Assembly: GCA_024224815.1 (NCBI GenBank)
Contig: JAAENC010000834.1
Coordinates: forward strand, 1-64,000
Length of the DNA: 64,000 nt
Direction: 5' to 3'
DNA from: Chloroflexota bacterium
GTDB lineage: Bacteria; Chloroflexota; Anaerolineae; Anaerolineales; Villigracilaceae
In this document: one piece after another, positions 1-8,324 of the stretch
Numbering within the stretch: the stretch's first letter is position 1
Layout: each line of letters begins with the position of its first letter
Made by a program: the position numbers and the translations under genes
The notes under the pieces: model-generated
Told to the model about the DNA's origin: nothing
Seen by the model: only the letters and a program-made list of their open reading frames with translations
Databases searched by the model: none

Positions 1-77
1 CCCTGACTCAGCAGCACATCCGCTTCTCGCAGTTTTTTAATTATCTGTTCAGTTGAATAGCGTCGTTTTCTTGGCAT
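1..77 (-). CDS. IS3-family transposase OrfA, N-terminal part (runs off left edge)
   Basis: The minus strand from the ATG at 77 encodes MPRKRRYSTEQIIKKLRE and continues to the window edge. This is the typical opening of IS3-family OrfA proteins, the small helix-turn-helix DNA-binding subunit that is joined to the DDE integrase OrfB by programmed frameshifting. A GGAGA-type ribosome binding site lies just upstream on the minus strand. Only 25 codons are visible, so whether the element is intact cannot be judged. Confidence 0.8.
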   Translation of the reverse strand, partial: MPRKRRYSTEQIIKKLREADVLLSQ

Positions 78-140
78 TGTCTGTCTCCTTTTTCCTGATC
101 CGTAACATTCTACTTGGATCAGGTTTTGGGGGGCAGGTCA
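1..140 (-). mobile_element. Left end of an IS3-family insertion sequence
   Basis: Reading the minus strand from 140, the sequence starts TGACCTGCCCCCCAAAACC, which fits the TGA-C-rich terminal inverted repeats of IS3-family elements. It is followed about 60 nt later by the OrfA start. The boundary at 140 is inferred from this terminus; the other end and the target-site duplication lie outside the window. Confidence 0.7.
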
Positions 141-160
141 AGGGTATATAAAAACAAAAA

Positions 161-193
161 GGCTGAGAAGCTAAAAAGCTTCTCAGCCTTTTC
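161..193. terminator. Bidirectional hairpin terminator between IS end and protease gene
   Basis: A perfect 12-bp stem (GGCTGAGAAGCT at 161-172 paired with 177-188) has a 4-nt A loop, an A-rich tract before it and TTTT after it. It can act as an intrinsic terminator in either direction and insulates the IS from the protease gene at 304. Confidence 0.75.
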
Positions 194-303
194 TCTTATC
201 TATTATCTTATTATCAAAAGTGTGTGTTGAAAACGAAACCTTAGACTTTATAATATCAATACCCCGAAGAAATATAAAATCAGCAAACTAAAGGGAAAAA
301 ATA

Positions 304-2331
304 ATGAAGTCTAATTCGAAAAAACAATATAAATTTGCATTGTTATTGACTCTATCTACAATACTACTTGCCAGCGGAGCTCTATTGATCAATAACAACA
401 AAAATACAGACAGAATTTCCAGTAGCGGATGGCTAACAACGATTTGGGGAGATTCAGAAAACGGAACAGAAGCTACTACACAATATTTCTTGACTGATGA
501 AGAAGAAAATAAAATTCAACTACTAATAAATGATTCTGCAATTGCATCATCTACCGACTTATTGAGTATGGACCGCCAACGAGTCACCGTTCACGGAGTA
601 CAACAACTTTCTGCTCAGTCAAATCAAAATGAAATAATTGTAGACACAATTGAATTAGAAGGTCTCCAGGCAAATAATCTTCAAGCTGCAACAAGTGGGT
701 CACAACCTTTTATTTCCATCATGTGCAAGTTCTCAAATTTTTCTACAGAACCCAAAGATCTAGCCTTCTTTCAACAAATGTACGCAAGTTCATATCCTGG
801 TTTAGACCATTACTGGCGAGAAGTATCTTATGACACGATCAATACTATCGGAAGCGGCGCCGCTGGGTGGTTTGTGCTGCCCCATACAGAAGCATACTAT
901 AATCCTACAGATACACTGGGAGGAACCAATCTAAGTTTACTTGCTGCAGACTGTCTTGCTGTTGCCGATGCCACCGTAAATTTCTCTATATATAAAGGTA
1001 TAAACATGATGTTTAATACCAATTTTGATAATGGCTACGCATGGGGAGGATCACGCTATATGACCTTGGATGGCGTTACGAAATCATGGCCGATAACATG
1101 GGAACCCCCATGGGGATATTCAAATATTACTGTTATTTCGCACGAAATGGGGCACGCCTTCGGGCTTCCCCACTCGTCTGGCAATTACGGCGCAACCTAT
1201 GATAACCAATGGGATGTAATGAGCAACGCATGGAGCAATTGCGGCAGTTCCACTCACGCAACCTACGGGTGTTTAGGACAACACACAATTTCCTATCATA
1301 AAGATAGGCTTGGTTGGATCCCAACCGGGCAGAAGAAAACTGTAAACGACAAAACTTACGCAACCATCACATTAGAACAGCTAGCACTACCCCAAACGAA
1401 TAATTACAAAATGGCGCAAATCCCAATCAATGGGTCAAGCAGCCACTTCTACACAGTCGAAGTCCGCAGGAAAAATGGCTACGATATCAAGTTACTAGGC
1501 CAAGCCGTAATCATCCACGAAGTTCTCAATGGAAGAAGCAGCCCCGCTCATGTAATAGATATTGACGGAAATGGAAATACCGGTGATGCAGGCGCAATGT
1601 GGACAGTAGGAGAAAATTTTTACGACGCAACAAATAATATTGAAGTAATAATAAACACAGCAACAGCTAGCGGCTTCGAAGTAACTATCATTAACGATGC
1701 AGTCCCAACACCCTCAAACTTCCGCGTAACAGGCTCAGCACAATATAGCATTTCTCTTGCATGGGATGATACAGCCAAAGAAACAGGCTACAAACTCTAC
1801 CGCAAAGATGGTGCCAGCTTTATATACCTTGCCACGATCAGCGCAAACACCACCACCTTCACAGACACAGACGTAAAATGCAATGCTACTTATGAATACA
1901 AACTCACCGCCTATACCGCAAGCGATGAATCTGAACCTACAAATGCACAAACAGGGAGTACATCTTCCTCATGCCCCCCAATTCCTGACAACGACGATTT
2001 TGATCATGCAATTGATATGTCCCTTGGAAACACAGAACTTAAAGATACGCGAGAAGCAACCCAAGACCCCGACGATCCAGCCATTACAGCTTGCGGGATA
2101 GGGCCTGGCGAAGGGACAGTTTGGTACAAATATACTCCGCCGAGTGATTCTGCCATCTCTCTAGATACAAAAACAACAGACTACGACACCTTTATCGCCG
2201 TCTGGACAGGCACACGCACGAATCTAACGCCTGTCATCTGCAACAATGACACAGGTGGAGCCAAACAATCTGCCGTCGCTTTTCAAGTTACAGGCGGAGT
2301 AACCTACTATATAGAAATTGGTAAACCATAA
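304..2331 (+). CDS. Secreted metzincin-type zinc metalloprotease with FnIII domain (M6/M11-like)
   Basis: A 675-residue exported protease. Residues 10-30 form a hydrophobic signal or anchor segment after a basic N-terminus. The catalytic zinc motif HEMGHAFGLPH starts at His280 and matches HExxHxxGxxH, so the three zinc ligands and the catalytic Glu are present. A fibronectin type III domain follows (about 465-550), then a PPC-like beta domain (about 560-675) with the usual GTVWYKYTPP and TYYIEIG motifs. The stop falls directly after the last motif, whereas PPC domains normally carry one or two more strands, so the C-terminus looks short. An AAAGGG ribosome binding site precedes the ATG. The substrate is unknown. 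The M6/M11 assignment is by motif and is not certain at family level. Confidence 0.8.
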   Translation: MKSNSKKQYKFALLLTLSTILLASGALLINNNKNTDRISSSGWLTTIWGDSENGTEATTQYFLTDEEENKIQLLINDSAIASSTDLLSMDRQRVTVHGVQQLSAQSNQNEIIVDTIELEGLQANNLQAATSGSQPFISIMCKFSNFSTEPKDLAFFQQMYASSYPGLDHYWREVSYDTINTIGSGAAGWFVLPHTEAYYNPTDTLGGTNLSLLAADCLAVADATVNFSIYKGINMMFNTNFDNGYAWGGSRYMTLDGVTKSWPITWEPPWGYSNITVISHEMGHAFGLPHSSGNYGATYDNQWDVMSNAWSNCGSSTHATYGCLGQHTISYHKDRLGWIPTGQKKTVNDKTYATITLEQLALPQTNNYKMAQIPINGSSSHFYTVEVRRKNGYDIKLLGQAVIIHEVLNGRSSPAHVIDIDGNGNTGDAGAMWTVGENFYDATNNIEVIINTATASGFEVTIINDAVPTPSNFRVTGSAQYSISLAWDDTAKETGYKLYRKDGASFIYLATISANTTTFTDTDVKCNATYEYKLTAYTASDESEPTNAQTGSTSSSCPPIPDNDDFDHAIDMSLGNTELKDTREATQDPDDPAITACGIGPGEGTVWYKYTPPSDSAISLDTKTTDYDTFIAVWTGTRTNLTPVICNNDTGGAKQSAVAFQVTGGVTYYIEIGKP

Positions 2332-2348
2332 AAAAATAAGAGGAAAAA

Positions 2349-3107
2349 ATGGATTTCACAGGAAAACGAGTACTCATCACCGGCGGCTCACGCGGGATAG
2401 GAAAAGCCTGCGCAGAAGCCTTTGCAAAACGCGGCGCAAAAGTAGCCATTAATTATCTGCGGAACAAAGACGCAGCGCACGCGACCCTAAACTTGCTGCC
2501 GGGAAAAGGACATATTCTCGTCCGGGCAGATGTCTCCGACCCCAACGCCATCGAAAAACTGATTACCGATACAGTAACAGGGTTAGGCGGCCTCGACATC
2601 GTCGTTAATAACGCTGGCATCTCTCAGCGCCACCCCATTGATACAGTCAGCTACGAAGAATGGCAAAATAGCTGGGATAAAATTCTCTCCGTCAACCTAC
2701 GCGCCCCCGCAAACGTCATCTACTGGGCAACTCAATATTTCCTTAAAAACGGCCGCGGGCGGATTGTCAACGTCTCCTCCCGCGGCGCATTTCGCGGCGA
2801 ACCCGAAATGCCCGCCTATGGAGCAAGCAAAGCCGGCCTAAATGCCATGACTCAATCCCTTGCCCAAAAACTCGCCCCCGATAATATCTATCTCGGCGTG
2901 GTCGCCCCCGGATTTGTGGAAACCGAAATGGTCACTCATGTTTTGGAAGGCGAAATGGGCGATTCCGTCCGCAACCAAAGCACAATGGGGCGCGTCGCCA
3001 AACCCGAAGAAGTAGCCTACGCCGTCATTTTCCTTGCGGCAGAAGAATCCAAGTTCTCAACAGGGACGATCATTGATGTCAATGGAGCGAGTTATTTGAG
3101 AGGCTAA
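2349..3107 (+). CDS. Short-chain dehydrogenase/reductase (FabG-like)
   Basis: A 252-residue classical SDR with a single Rossmann domain. Visible signatures are the cofactor loop TGGSRGIG (11-18), NNAG (87-90), Asn116, Ser143/144, and the catalytic pair Tyr157-Lys161 in YGASK. The active site is therefore intact. It is predicted to be an NAD(P)H-dependent cytoplasmic 3-oxoacyl reductase or a related alcohol dehydrogenase; the substrate cannot be read from the sequence. It starts 17 nt after the protease stop behind an AGAGGAA ribosome binding site. A decayed copy of its 3' end lies about 2.4 kb downstream at 5504-5611. Confidence 0.88.
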   Translation: MDFTGKRVLITGGSRGIGKACAEAFAKRGAKVAINYLRNKDAAHATLNLLPGKGHILVRADVSDPNAIEKLITDTVTGLGGLDIVVNNAGISQRHPIDTVSYEEWQNSWDKILSVNLRAPANVIYWATQYFLKNGRGRIVNVSSRGAFRGEPEMPAYGASKAGLNAMTQSLAQKLAPDNIYLGVVAPGFVETEMVTHVLEGEMGDSVRNQSTMGRVAKPEEVAYAVIFLAAEESKFSTGTIIDVNGASYLRG

Positions 3108-3152
3108 GAAATAAAGTAAAATTAGACCATCAGGTATTGAAAAGAGGAATAA

Positions 3153-3908
3153 ATGCAAAAACTTCTTATAAAACTGGGACATTTTGGAAGCATACTGCTT
3201 TTCACAGCTGTGGGAATTTTTCTAACCCTAGCCGTTATTTCGGGCATCACTATAATTACGAATCAAAATGGCGACGAGGGGGCTACACGATTGGCACTAC
3301 AAGTTGCCGCAGTTATAACTTTCATCGGTGCAATCACCTTGGGAAGCTATTTAACCAAGTTAATTTTCAAAACACATGAACTCGAAAAAGAAATTGCAAA
3401 ACTAAAAGAATACGATACGCTAACAGGCCTACTCAATCGCCGAACATTCATGGACCGCGCCGAGCATTTATTCCATATCGCTGTGCGCGAAGAGGAAGCA
3501 CTGTCGATCATCGTCATTGATATTGACCACTTCAAAAATATCAACGATGTTCATGGGCACATAGCAGGCAATCAGGCCTTGGTTGCCTTCACAAAACTAT
3601 TGCGCTCCACCCTGCGAAAAAGCGACCTCGCCTGCCGTTACGGTGGGGAAGAATTTGCACTTTTTTTACCCAAGACCAACGAACAACAAGGCTGGACCTT
3701 CTGTGAGCGTATTCACCAAATTACGAAAGAGCAGGGAGTGCACTATGGCGATATTGAAATCAACCCCACTCTCAGTATTGGTGTTGTATCATTCCCTGTC
3801 GAAAGGGCTGATAGCGCAGAAGGATTACTACGTCTGGCAGACAGGGCACTATACCACGCCAAAAAAACCGGCAGAAATAGAACTGTTAATTATATAGATG
3901 GGATTTAA
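3153..3908 (+). CDS. Membrane-bound diguanylate cyclase (GGDEF)
   Basis: A 251-residue protein that makes cyclic di-GMP from two GTP. Two transmembrane helices (about 10-32 and 48-70) lead into a short coiled linker (70-85) and a GGDEF domain (about 85-250). The active-site motif is GGEEF at 164-168, a functional variant, and an inhibitory I-site RxxD (Arg155-Asp158) sits five residues before it, so product inhibition is likely. There is no recognisable sensor domain beyond the short membrane loop. The ATG at 3153 is chosen because AGAGGA lies at the right distance. It is followed by a clear terminator. Confidence 0.9.
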   Translation: MQKLLIKLGHFGSILLFTAVGIFLTLAVISGITIITNQNGDEGATRLALQVAAVITFIGAITLGSYLTKLIFKTHELEKEIAKLKEYDTLTGLLNRRTFMDRAEHLFHIAVREEEALSIIVIDIDHFKNINDVHGHIAGNQALVAFTKLLRSTLRKSDLACRYGGEEFALFLPKTNEQQGWTFCERIHQITKEQGVHYGDIEINPTLSIGVVSFPVERADSAEGLLRLADRALYHAKKTGRNRTVNYIDGI

Positions 3909-3919
3909 ATCTACTCCTT

Positions 3920-3950
3920 GCATTGATCGTGGATCAATGCTCAATTTTTT
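3920..3950 (+). terminator. Intrinsic terminator after diguanylate cyclase gene
   Basis: A 9-bp stem GCATTGATC / GATCAATGC with a 3-nt loop is followed by TCAATTTTTT. Confidence 0.8.
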
Positions 3951-4040
3951 GTGCGTAATAGGAGATATGCTTGTCGCTGTCATTTTGTATTTCCTTGTTA
4001 GTCTCTGCAGGATAAGCTAAGAAAGAAACATTTCGCCGGA

Positions 4041-4075
4041 AAATCTAGGGAGGGAAGCCACCCTAGATTTTTCGG
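4041..4075. terminator. Hairpin between convergent genes
   Basis: A 10-bp stem AAATCTAGGG (4041-4050) / CCCTAGATTT (4061-4070) is followed by TTTTC on the plus strand and AAAA-complement on the minus strand. It lies 3' of the deiminase gene on the minus strand and after the cyclase gene on the plus strand. Confidence 0.6.
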
Positions 4076-4095
4076 CAGATACTTTGCTCGACACC

Positions 4096-5199
4096 TTACT
4101 CAAGTGCTGGTTGATCGTTGGTGACGCAATGAATGCCACCACCTGCCTCTGCAACGGTATCAACATTGAGTAAATATACATCGCGGTCAGGGAAGAATTC
4201 TTCGAGCTGAGCCTTTGATTCTTCATCATATTTTTCATCGCCTTCACTCATCCCCACAATAAAGCCATTGCCTACCAACCAATTCAGGTCACCATAATAA
4301 CGGACCACATTAAGACCGGTCTTCTTCGCTTCTGCCGCAAGACCATCAAAATCAATGGGGGCTTCGTAATCTGCAATGACAAGCGTATTTGTATCAACAA
4401 AGCGAGCAGTGGCGTCAATATGCCCTGTAGTTCCTTCGCCTTCCCAATGTCCATCAACCCAAAGGACTTTGGTAGCACCAAACGCTTCTTTTAGAATTTT
4501 CTCGTGCTCTTCCCGGGTCATTCCCGGGTTTCGGTCATCCTGACAGTCCCAGCCAAGAACCAATATCCCTTCGCCGTTGGCCTCAAGGTTACCCTTTTCG
4601 AGCACATAATCCTGATGATCTTCAATATCCATGTCTAAGTAATTACCAACATAGGCAGGGATTTGATTGTCATTTTCGTAGGGAATATCGCTGCCAAAAT
4701 TTCCGCCCCATGCATCGAATTTCCAATTTTGGATCCAAATATCGCTACCGTCCGTTACATAGATCGGCCCATTATCTCGCATCCATGAATTGTCGATCGG
4801 AACAATATGCCAAGTGATATTTGTGTCAGGAACACCTTGCTCAGACAGAAACTCTTCGGCTTCGGTTTTCTCAGATTCGCTGCTGGTCAAAAGATGAACC
4901 GGCTCATAAGCCTGAATAACATTGATGATATCGGCAAAAGCAGGTCGCATATTCGCTTCCCACTTAGTAGGCCACTGCATCCATGTCGCATCGTGGAGTT
5001 CCCATTCGGCGGGCACTCTAATATCAGTTATGATTTCTTCTGTATCCTCGACAAGGGAAACTTCGTCGCTATTCACTGGGATTTCCTCTTTCGTTTCAGT
5101 AATAACTTCATTGGCACTTTCCTCAACATCAGCATTGCTACAAGCTATAAGTAGCCCAGACATAATGGTCAAAATAATAATGCTTAGTGCTTTATTCAT
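4096..5199 (-). CDS. Lipoprotein agmatine deiminase / peptidylarginine deiminase-like (PAD_porph)
   Basis: A 367-residue member of the guanidine-group-modifying superfamily, which hydrolyses agmatine to N-carbamoylputrescine and ammonia or citrullinates arginine-type substrates. Motifs seen are WMRDNGP, a GHID box, and the terminal GGGIHCVTNDQP with catalytic Cys358. Unusually for AguA, the protein starts with a lipoprotein signal peptide (lipobox LLIAC, Cys20) and an acidic linker to about residue 60, so it should act outside the cytoplasmic membrane. The core length is normal. No putrescine-pathway partner such as AguB is adjacent. Substrate choice between agmatine and peptidyl-arginine is unresolved. 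Confidence 0.82.
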   Translation of the reverse strand: MNKALSIIILTIMSGLLIACSNADVEESANEVITETKEEIPVNSDEVSLVEDTEEIITDIRVPAEWELHDATWMQWPTKWEANMRPAFADIINVIQAYEPVHLLTSSESEKTEAEEFLSEQGVPDTNITWHIVPIDNSWMRDNGPIYVTDGSDIWIQNWKFDAWGGNFGSDIPYENDNQIPAYVGNYLDMDIEDHQDYVLEKGNLEANGEGILVLGWDCQDDRNPGMTREEHEKILKEAFGATKVLWVDGHWEGEGTTGHIDATARFVDTNTLVIADYEAPIDFDGLAAEAKKTGLNVVRYYGDLNWLVGNGFIVGMSEGDEKYDEESKAQLEEFFPDRDVYLLNVDTVAEAGGGIHCVTNDQPALE

Positions 5200-5354
5200 A
5201 TCAGATTCCTTTTTATCTAAATCTCTTCATCGTTAAGTGGTTTTGGCATGCAATTTTCCAAAATATGCAATCAGCATTGCATGTTGTCCATTATGCTAAA
5301 GAGTTGTTACAATCTTGTGACATTTTGATAATATGTTAAAAACATCATTGGAAA

Positions 5355-5447
5355 ATGCTTGATAATTTTGAAGGTGAAGGTTATCGGCGTCTGGTTACAC
5401 AAGCGAAGCTCGAAGATGGGAGCATGGTTGACGCATATAATTTATGA
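5355..5447 (+). pseudogene. C-terminal remnant of a gamma-glutamylcyclotransferase-like (AIG2) gene
   Basis: An open stretch of 30 codons reads LDNFEGEGYRRLVT then LEDGSMVDAYNL and a stop. It resembles the conserved end of the AIG2/GGCT fold, where an LDxFEG..Y.R segment is followed by a D-G-x-x-x-A-Y strand. The upstream 80-110 residues, including the nucleotide-sugar-like substrate loop of the family, are absent. This is an inference from motif similarity over a short stretch. Confidence 0.5.
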
Positions 5448-5503
5448 GTTGGTGACTAGACAAGGTTTCGATTCTTTGTCTCAAAATCTCATTTCCAATA
5501 ATA

Positions 5504-5611
5504 TCCACTAAAGAAGCAGTGTATGCAATTATCTTTCTCGCGACAGAAAAATCAAAGCTCTTGTCAGGAACAATCATTGATATAAATGGAGCAAGTTACT
5601 TGAGGGGATAA
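5504..5611 (+). pseudogene. 3' remnant of an SDR gene, paralogous to the SDR at 2349-3107
   Basis: The frame from 5513 reads EAVYAIIFLATEKSKLLSG then TIIDINGASYLRG and a stop. The intact SDR upstream ends EVAYAVIFLAAEESKFSTG then TIIDVNGASYLRG. About 24 of 32 residues agree and both stop after the same LRG, so this is the tail of a second SDR gene that has lost its first ~215 codons. No start codon or upstream SDR motif is detectable. The stretch 5200-5762 otherwise holds no intact gene. Confidence 0.85.
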
Positions 5612-5762
5612 AAGGAGTCCATCCTTACCCATAACTCAATTACTACAATGTATAATAGCCTCAACACTGTTTAAGATATTTTTTACACAACGAAACAGTT
5701 CTAAAACCCATTCCAATAGAACCATCGAACAGAAATATTGAAGGGAGACTGGAGAATATGCT

Positions 5763-8102
5763 ATGACCGCTGAAATCATCATCGTCTTGAGCATCTTGGC
5801 CATATCAATTCTCCTCTTCATCACCGAATGGGTGCGCATGGATGTGGTTGCCTTGCTGGTATTAAGCAGCCTTGCAGTTGCAGGGTTAATTACACCATCA
5901 GAGGCACTCTCTGGTTTCAGCAATCCAGCCGTGGTCACCGTTTGGGCGATTTTGATTCTCAGCGGGGGATTAGCTCGTACGGGCGTAGCCGGCTTGCTCG
6001 GCAGACGCCTGATGCGTTTGGCTGGAGATAGCCATATCCGTTTACTCCTAATTATCATGCTGACCACCGGTATCCTATCCGGGTTCATGAATACGATTGG
6101 CGTGGTCTCTCTTTTCCTCCCAGTAGTCCTTGATATCTCCCGCCGAACTAAACAGCCCCCCTCGAAATTATTAATGCCACTAGCTTTCGCGGCCTTATTG
6201 GGTGGACTGAACACAATGATCGGCACGCCGCCTAATATCTTGATTACTGAAGCGCTTAAAGACGCTGGTCTGCGCCCATTTCAAATGTTCGATTTCGCTC
6301 CGGTGGGCATCTCTATTTTATTGGCGGGCACGCTCTACATGATATTGATCGGTCGCCACTTACTACCTAACCGTGATCCTGCCCGCGAATTAGCTGCCGG
6401 TTCCCGCGATTTCAAATCGCTCTACGAATTGCACGATCGCCTAGTCATGCTGCACCTGCCGGAGGCTTCGATTTTGCACGGAAAAACACTAGCCGAGAGT
6501 CGCTTGGGGTCGGTTTTGGGGCTGAACGTCGTCGCTGTCATTCGTGCGGGGCATACCCAACTTTCTCCCGAACCCGCCTATACACTGAATTCCGGAGATC
6601 GTTTGCTGGTAGGTGGACGCTTGGAGCAATTGAACGAATTACATAGTAACCATCATCTGGTGCTTGAAAAAGAAGGTTTCCAAATCGAGCAACTGGTCAG
6701 CGGAAATGTTGAAGTCCTCGAAGCACGCCTTTCCTCCGGCTCCAATCTGGTAGGCCAAACCCTCCGTCAGGTGGATTTTCGTCAAATCTACGAAGTTATC
6801 GTTCTTGCCATCCGAAGACAAGAAGTTATCTACCGTACCAACCTGGAATCGATTCCACTTTTACCGGATGATGTACTGCTCGTACAAGGACCGCGAGAAA
6901 AGCTGGATTCTCTGCACGAAAGCCCCGATCTGACCCTGAGCATTCCCGATTCGCTCCCGGACTATAAACTTGAGAAGCGTTTAATGATCGTCCACGTGCC
7001 CCAAGGCTCTTCTTTGGTCGGCAAATCTCTCATCGAAAGCAAGTTGGGCGATTCATACGGGCTAGGGATAATGGGCATTATCCGCAATGGAGATACTCAT
7101 CTGATTCCCGGACCAGATGAAATTCTGCAGACGGACGACACTTTACTGGTCAAGGGCAAGCAAAGCGACTTACGGCTGGTAGAAGGTCTCCAAAACCTGG
7201 AAATCGAACAACAGGATCTTCCCGACATCGGCGAACTGGAATCAGAAGAGATCGGCTTGGTCGAATCTGTACTCTCCCCGCACGCTAATATAGCAGGAAA
7301 AACGCTGCGTGAACTGAATTTCCGTTTTAAATATGGTTTAAGCGTACTCGCTATTTGGCGCGGTGGACGAGCCTACCGCTCTAACCTGCGCGATATGAAA
7401 CTACAGTTCGGAGACGCATTCTTGCTCTATGGTCCGCGTGCACGGTTACGCATGTTAGGTTCCGAACCCGACTTCATTGTGTTGACAGAAGAAGCCCAGG
7501 AGCCTCCACATCAGGAAAAAATCCCGGTGGCTCTATTCGTTATGGCTGTAGTGCTTCTTCCTGCTATCTTTGGTTGGTTGTCAATTGCCATCACGGCAAT
7601 TATCGGGGTGGTGCTCATGATATTAACCGGATGCCTGACAATGGAAGAAGCATACCGCTCCATATCGTGGAAAGCCGTTTTCTTGATCGCCGGTATGCTG
7701 CCCTTAGGCATTGCTATGGAACGCACCGGAGCAGCCCAACTTTTAGCAAATGGAATGATCGGCTTAATTGGCGGCCTGGGGCCTGTAGCGGTCATGGCCG
7801 GATTCTTTCTACTTGCAGTCCTGGCATCACAATTTATGCCCAACCCCGCTGTAGCAGTTCTTCTTGCCCCGATTGCGCTGCGCACCGCTTCTGACTTGGG
7901 CATCTCCCCTTATACACTGATGATGACAGTAGCAGTTTCAGCTTCAGCAGCTTTTCTGAGTCCCGTTGGACACGCTGCCAATGTATTGGTCATGGGTCCG
8001 GGCGGCTACCGCTTTTCAGACTATCTAAAAGTTGGCATTCCTCTAACGCTGGTAGTCTTTATTGTTGTATTACTTACCATGCCAATTTTCTGGCCCTTTT
8101 AG
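5763..8102 (+). CDS. SLC13/DASS-type permease with four RCK_C domains
   Basis: A 779-residue inner-membrane transporter. An N-terminal membrane half (about 1-215) carries the GTPPN signature of the divalent anion:sodium symporter family. It is followed by four consecutive RCK_C (TrkA_C) ligand-binding domains (about 221-295, 308-385, 400-475, 495-570) and the C-terminal membrane half (about 585-779) with the SPVGHAAN motif. The likely substrate is an anion such as sulfate, dicarboxylate or phosphate, driven by Na+; it cannot be settled here. Most relatives carry two RCK_C domains, as does the paralogue at 47735. A GGAGA site precedes the ATG. Confidence 0.85.
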   Translation: MTAEIIIVLSILAISILLFITEWVRMDVVALLVLSSLAVAGLITPSEALSGFSNPAVVTVWAILILSGGLARTGVAGLLGRRLMRLAGDSHIRLLLIIMLTTGILSGFMNTIGVVSLFLPVVLDISRRTKQPPSKLLMPLAFAALLGGLNTMIGTPPNILITEALKDAGLRPFQMFDFAPVGISILLAGTLYMILIGRHLLPNRDPARELAAGSRDFKSLYELHDRLVMLHLPEASILHGKTLAESRLGSVLGLNVVAVIRAGHTQLSPEPAYTLNSGDRLLVGGRLEQLNELHSNHHLVLEKEGFQIEQLVSGNVEVLEARLSSGSNLVGQTLRQVDFRQIYEVIVLAIRRQEVIYRTNLESIPLLPDDVLLVQGPREKLDSLHESPDLTLSIPDSLPDYKLEKRLMIVHVPQGSSLVGKSLIESKLGDSYGLGIMGIIRNGDTHLIPGPDEILQTDDTLLVKGKQSDLRLVEGLQNLEIEQQDLPDIGELESEEIGLVESVLSPHANIAGKTLRELNFRFKYGLSVLAIWRGGRAYRSNLRDMKLQFGDAFLLYGPRARLRMLGSEPDFIVLTEEAQEPPHQEKIPVALFVMAVVLLPAIFGWLSIAITAIIGVVLMILTGCLTMEEAYRSISWKAVFLIAGMLPLGIAMERTGAAQLLANGMIGLIGGLGPVAVMAGFFLLAVLASQFMPNPAVAVLLAPIALRTASDLGISPYTLMMTVAVSASAAFLSPVGHAANVLVMGPGGYRFSDYLKVGIPLTLVVFIVVLLTMPIFWPF

Positions 8103-8128
8103 TCTCTCCATGCAACTTTCCTCCATCT

Positions 8129-8189
8129 ACATCTGGATAGGTCGCTTTAACATGTCAGTACAAAGCTCCCAAATTTGGGAGCTTTTTTT
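8129..8189 (+). repeat. 61-nt intergenic repeat ending in a terminator, copy 1
   Basis: This unit (ACATCTGGATAGGTCGCTTT onward) matches 8915-8976 at all but a few positions, including the variable-loop hairpin GCTCCCA...TGGGAGC and a seven-T run. It serves as the terminator of the permease gene. The two copies flank the gene at 8325-8765. Confidence 0.85.
8167..8189 (+). terminator. Intrinsic terminator of the SLC13 permease gene
   Basis: The stem AGCTCCCAAA / TTTGGGAGCT is followed directly by TTTTTTT. Confidence 0.85.
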
Positions 8190-8250
8190 GTTCTATTGAA
8201 AGTGTTTTTCAAATATTGTAGTATCTAAGAGCATTACAGATTACATGGTT

Positions 8251-8307
8251 GCGGGGTACTTACCTGTGACTTTCCCCGTCCTTTATCAAGGTCGGGGTCT
8301 TTTTTTA
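8251..8307 (+). promoter_or_regulatory. Possible transcription attenuator ahead of the 146-residue secreted protein
   Basis: CCCCGTCCTT (8274-8283) pairs with AAGGTCGGGG (8288-8297) with one T-T mismatch, then TCTTTTTTT, forming a strong terminator that ends 18 nt before the ATG at 8325. An upstream CGGGG (8252-8256) could instead pair with CCCCG (8274-8278) and break the terminator. That layout fits an attenuator or unidentified cis-regulatory RNA. No known riboswitch consensus was recognised. It may simply end an upstream short transcript. Confidence 0.5.
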
Positions 8308-8324
8308 GGCAAAAGGAGTATAAG

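Noticed and set aside
7511-7903. Open frames opposite the end of the SLC13 permease
   Set aside because: Codon-bias shadows within a well-supported gene.
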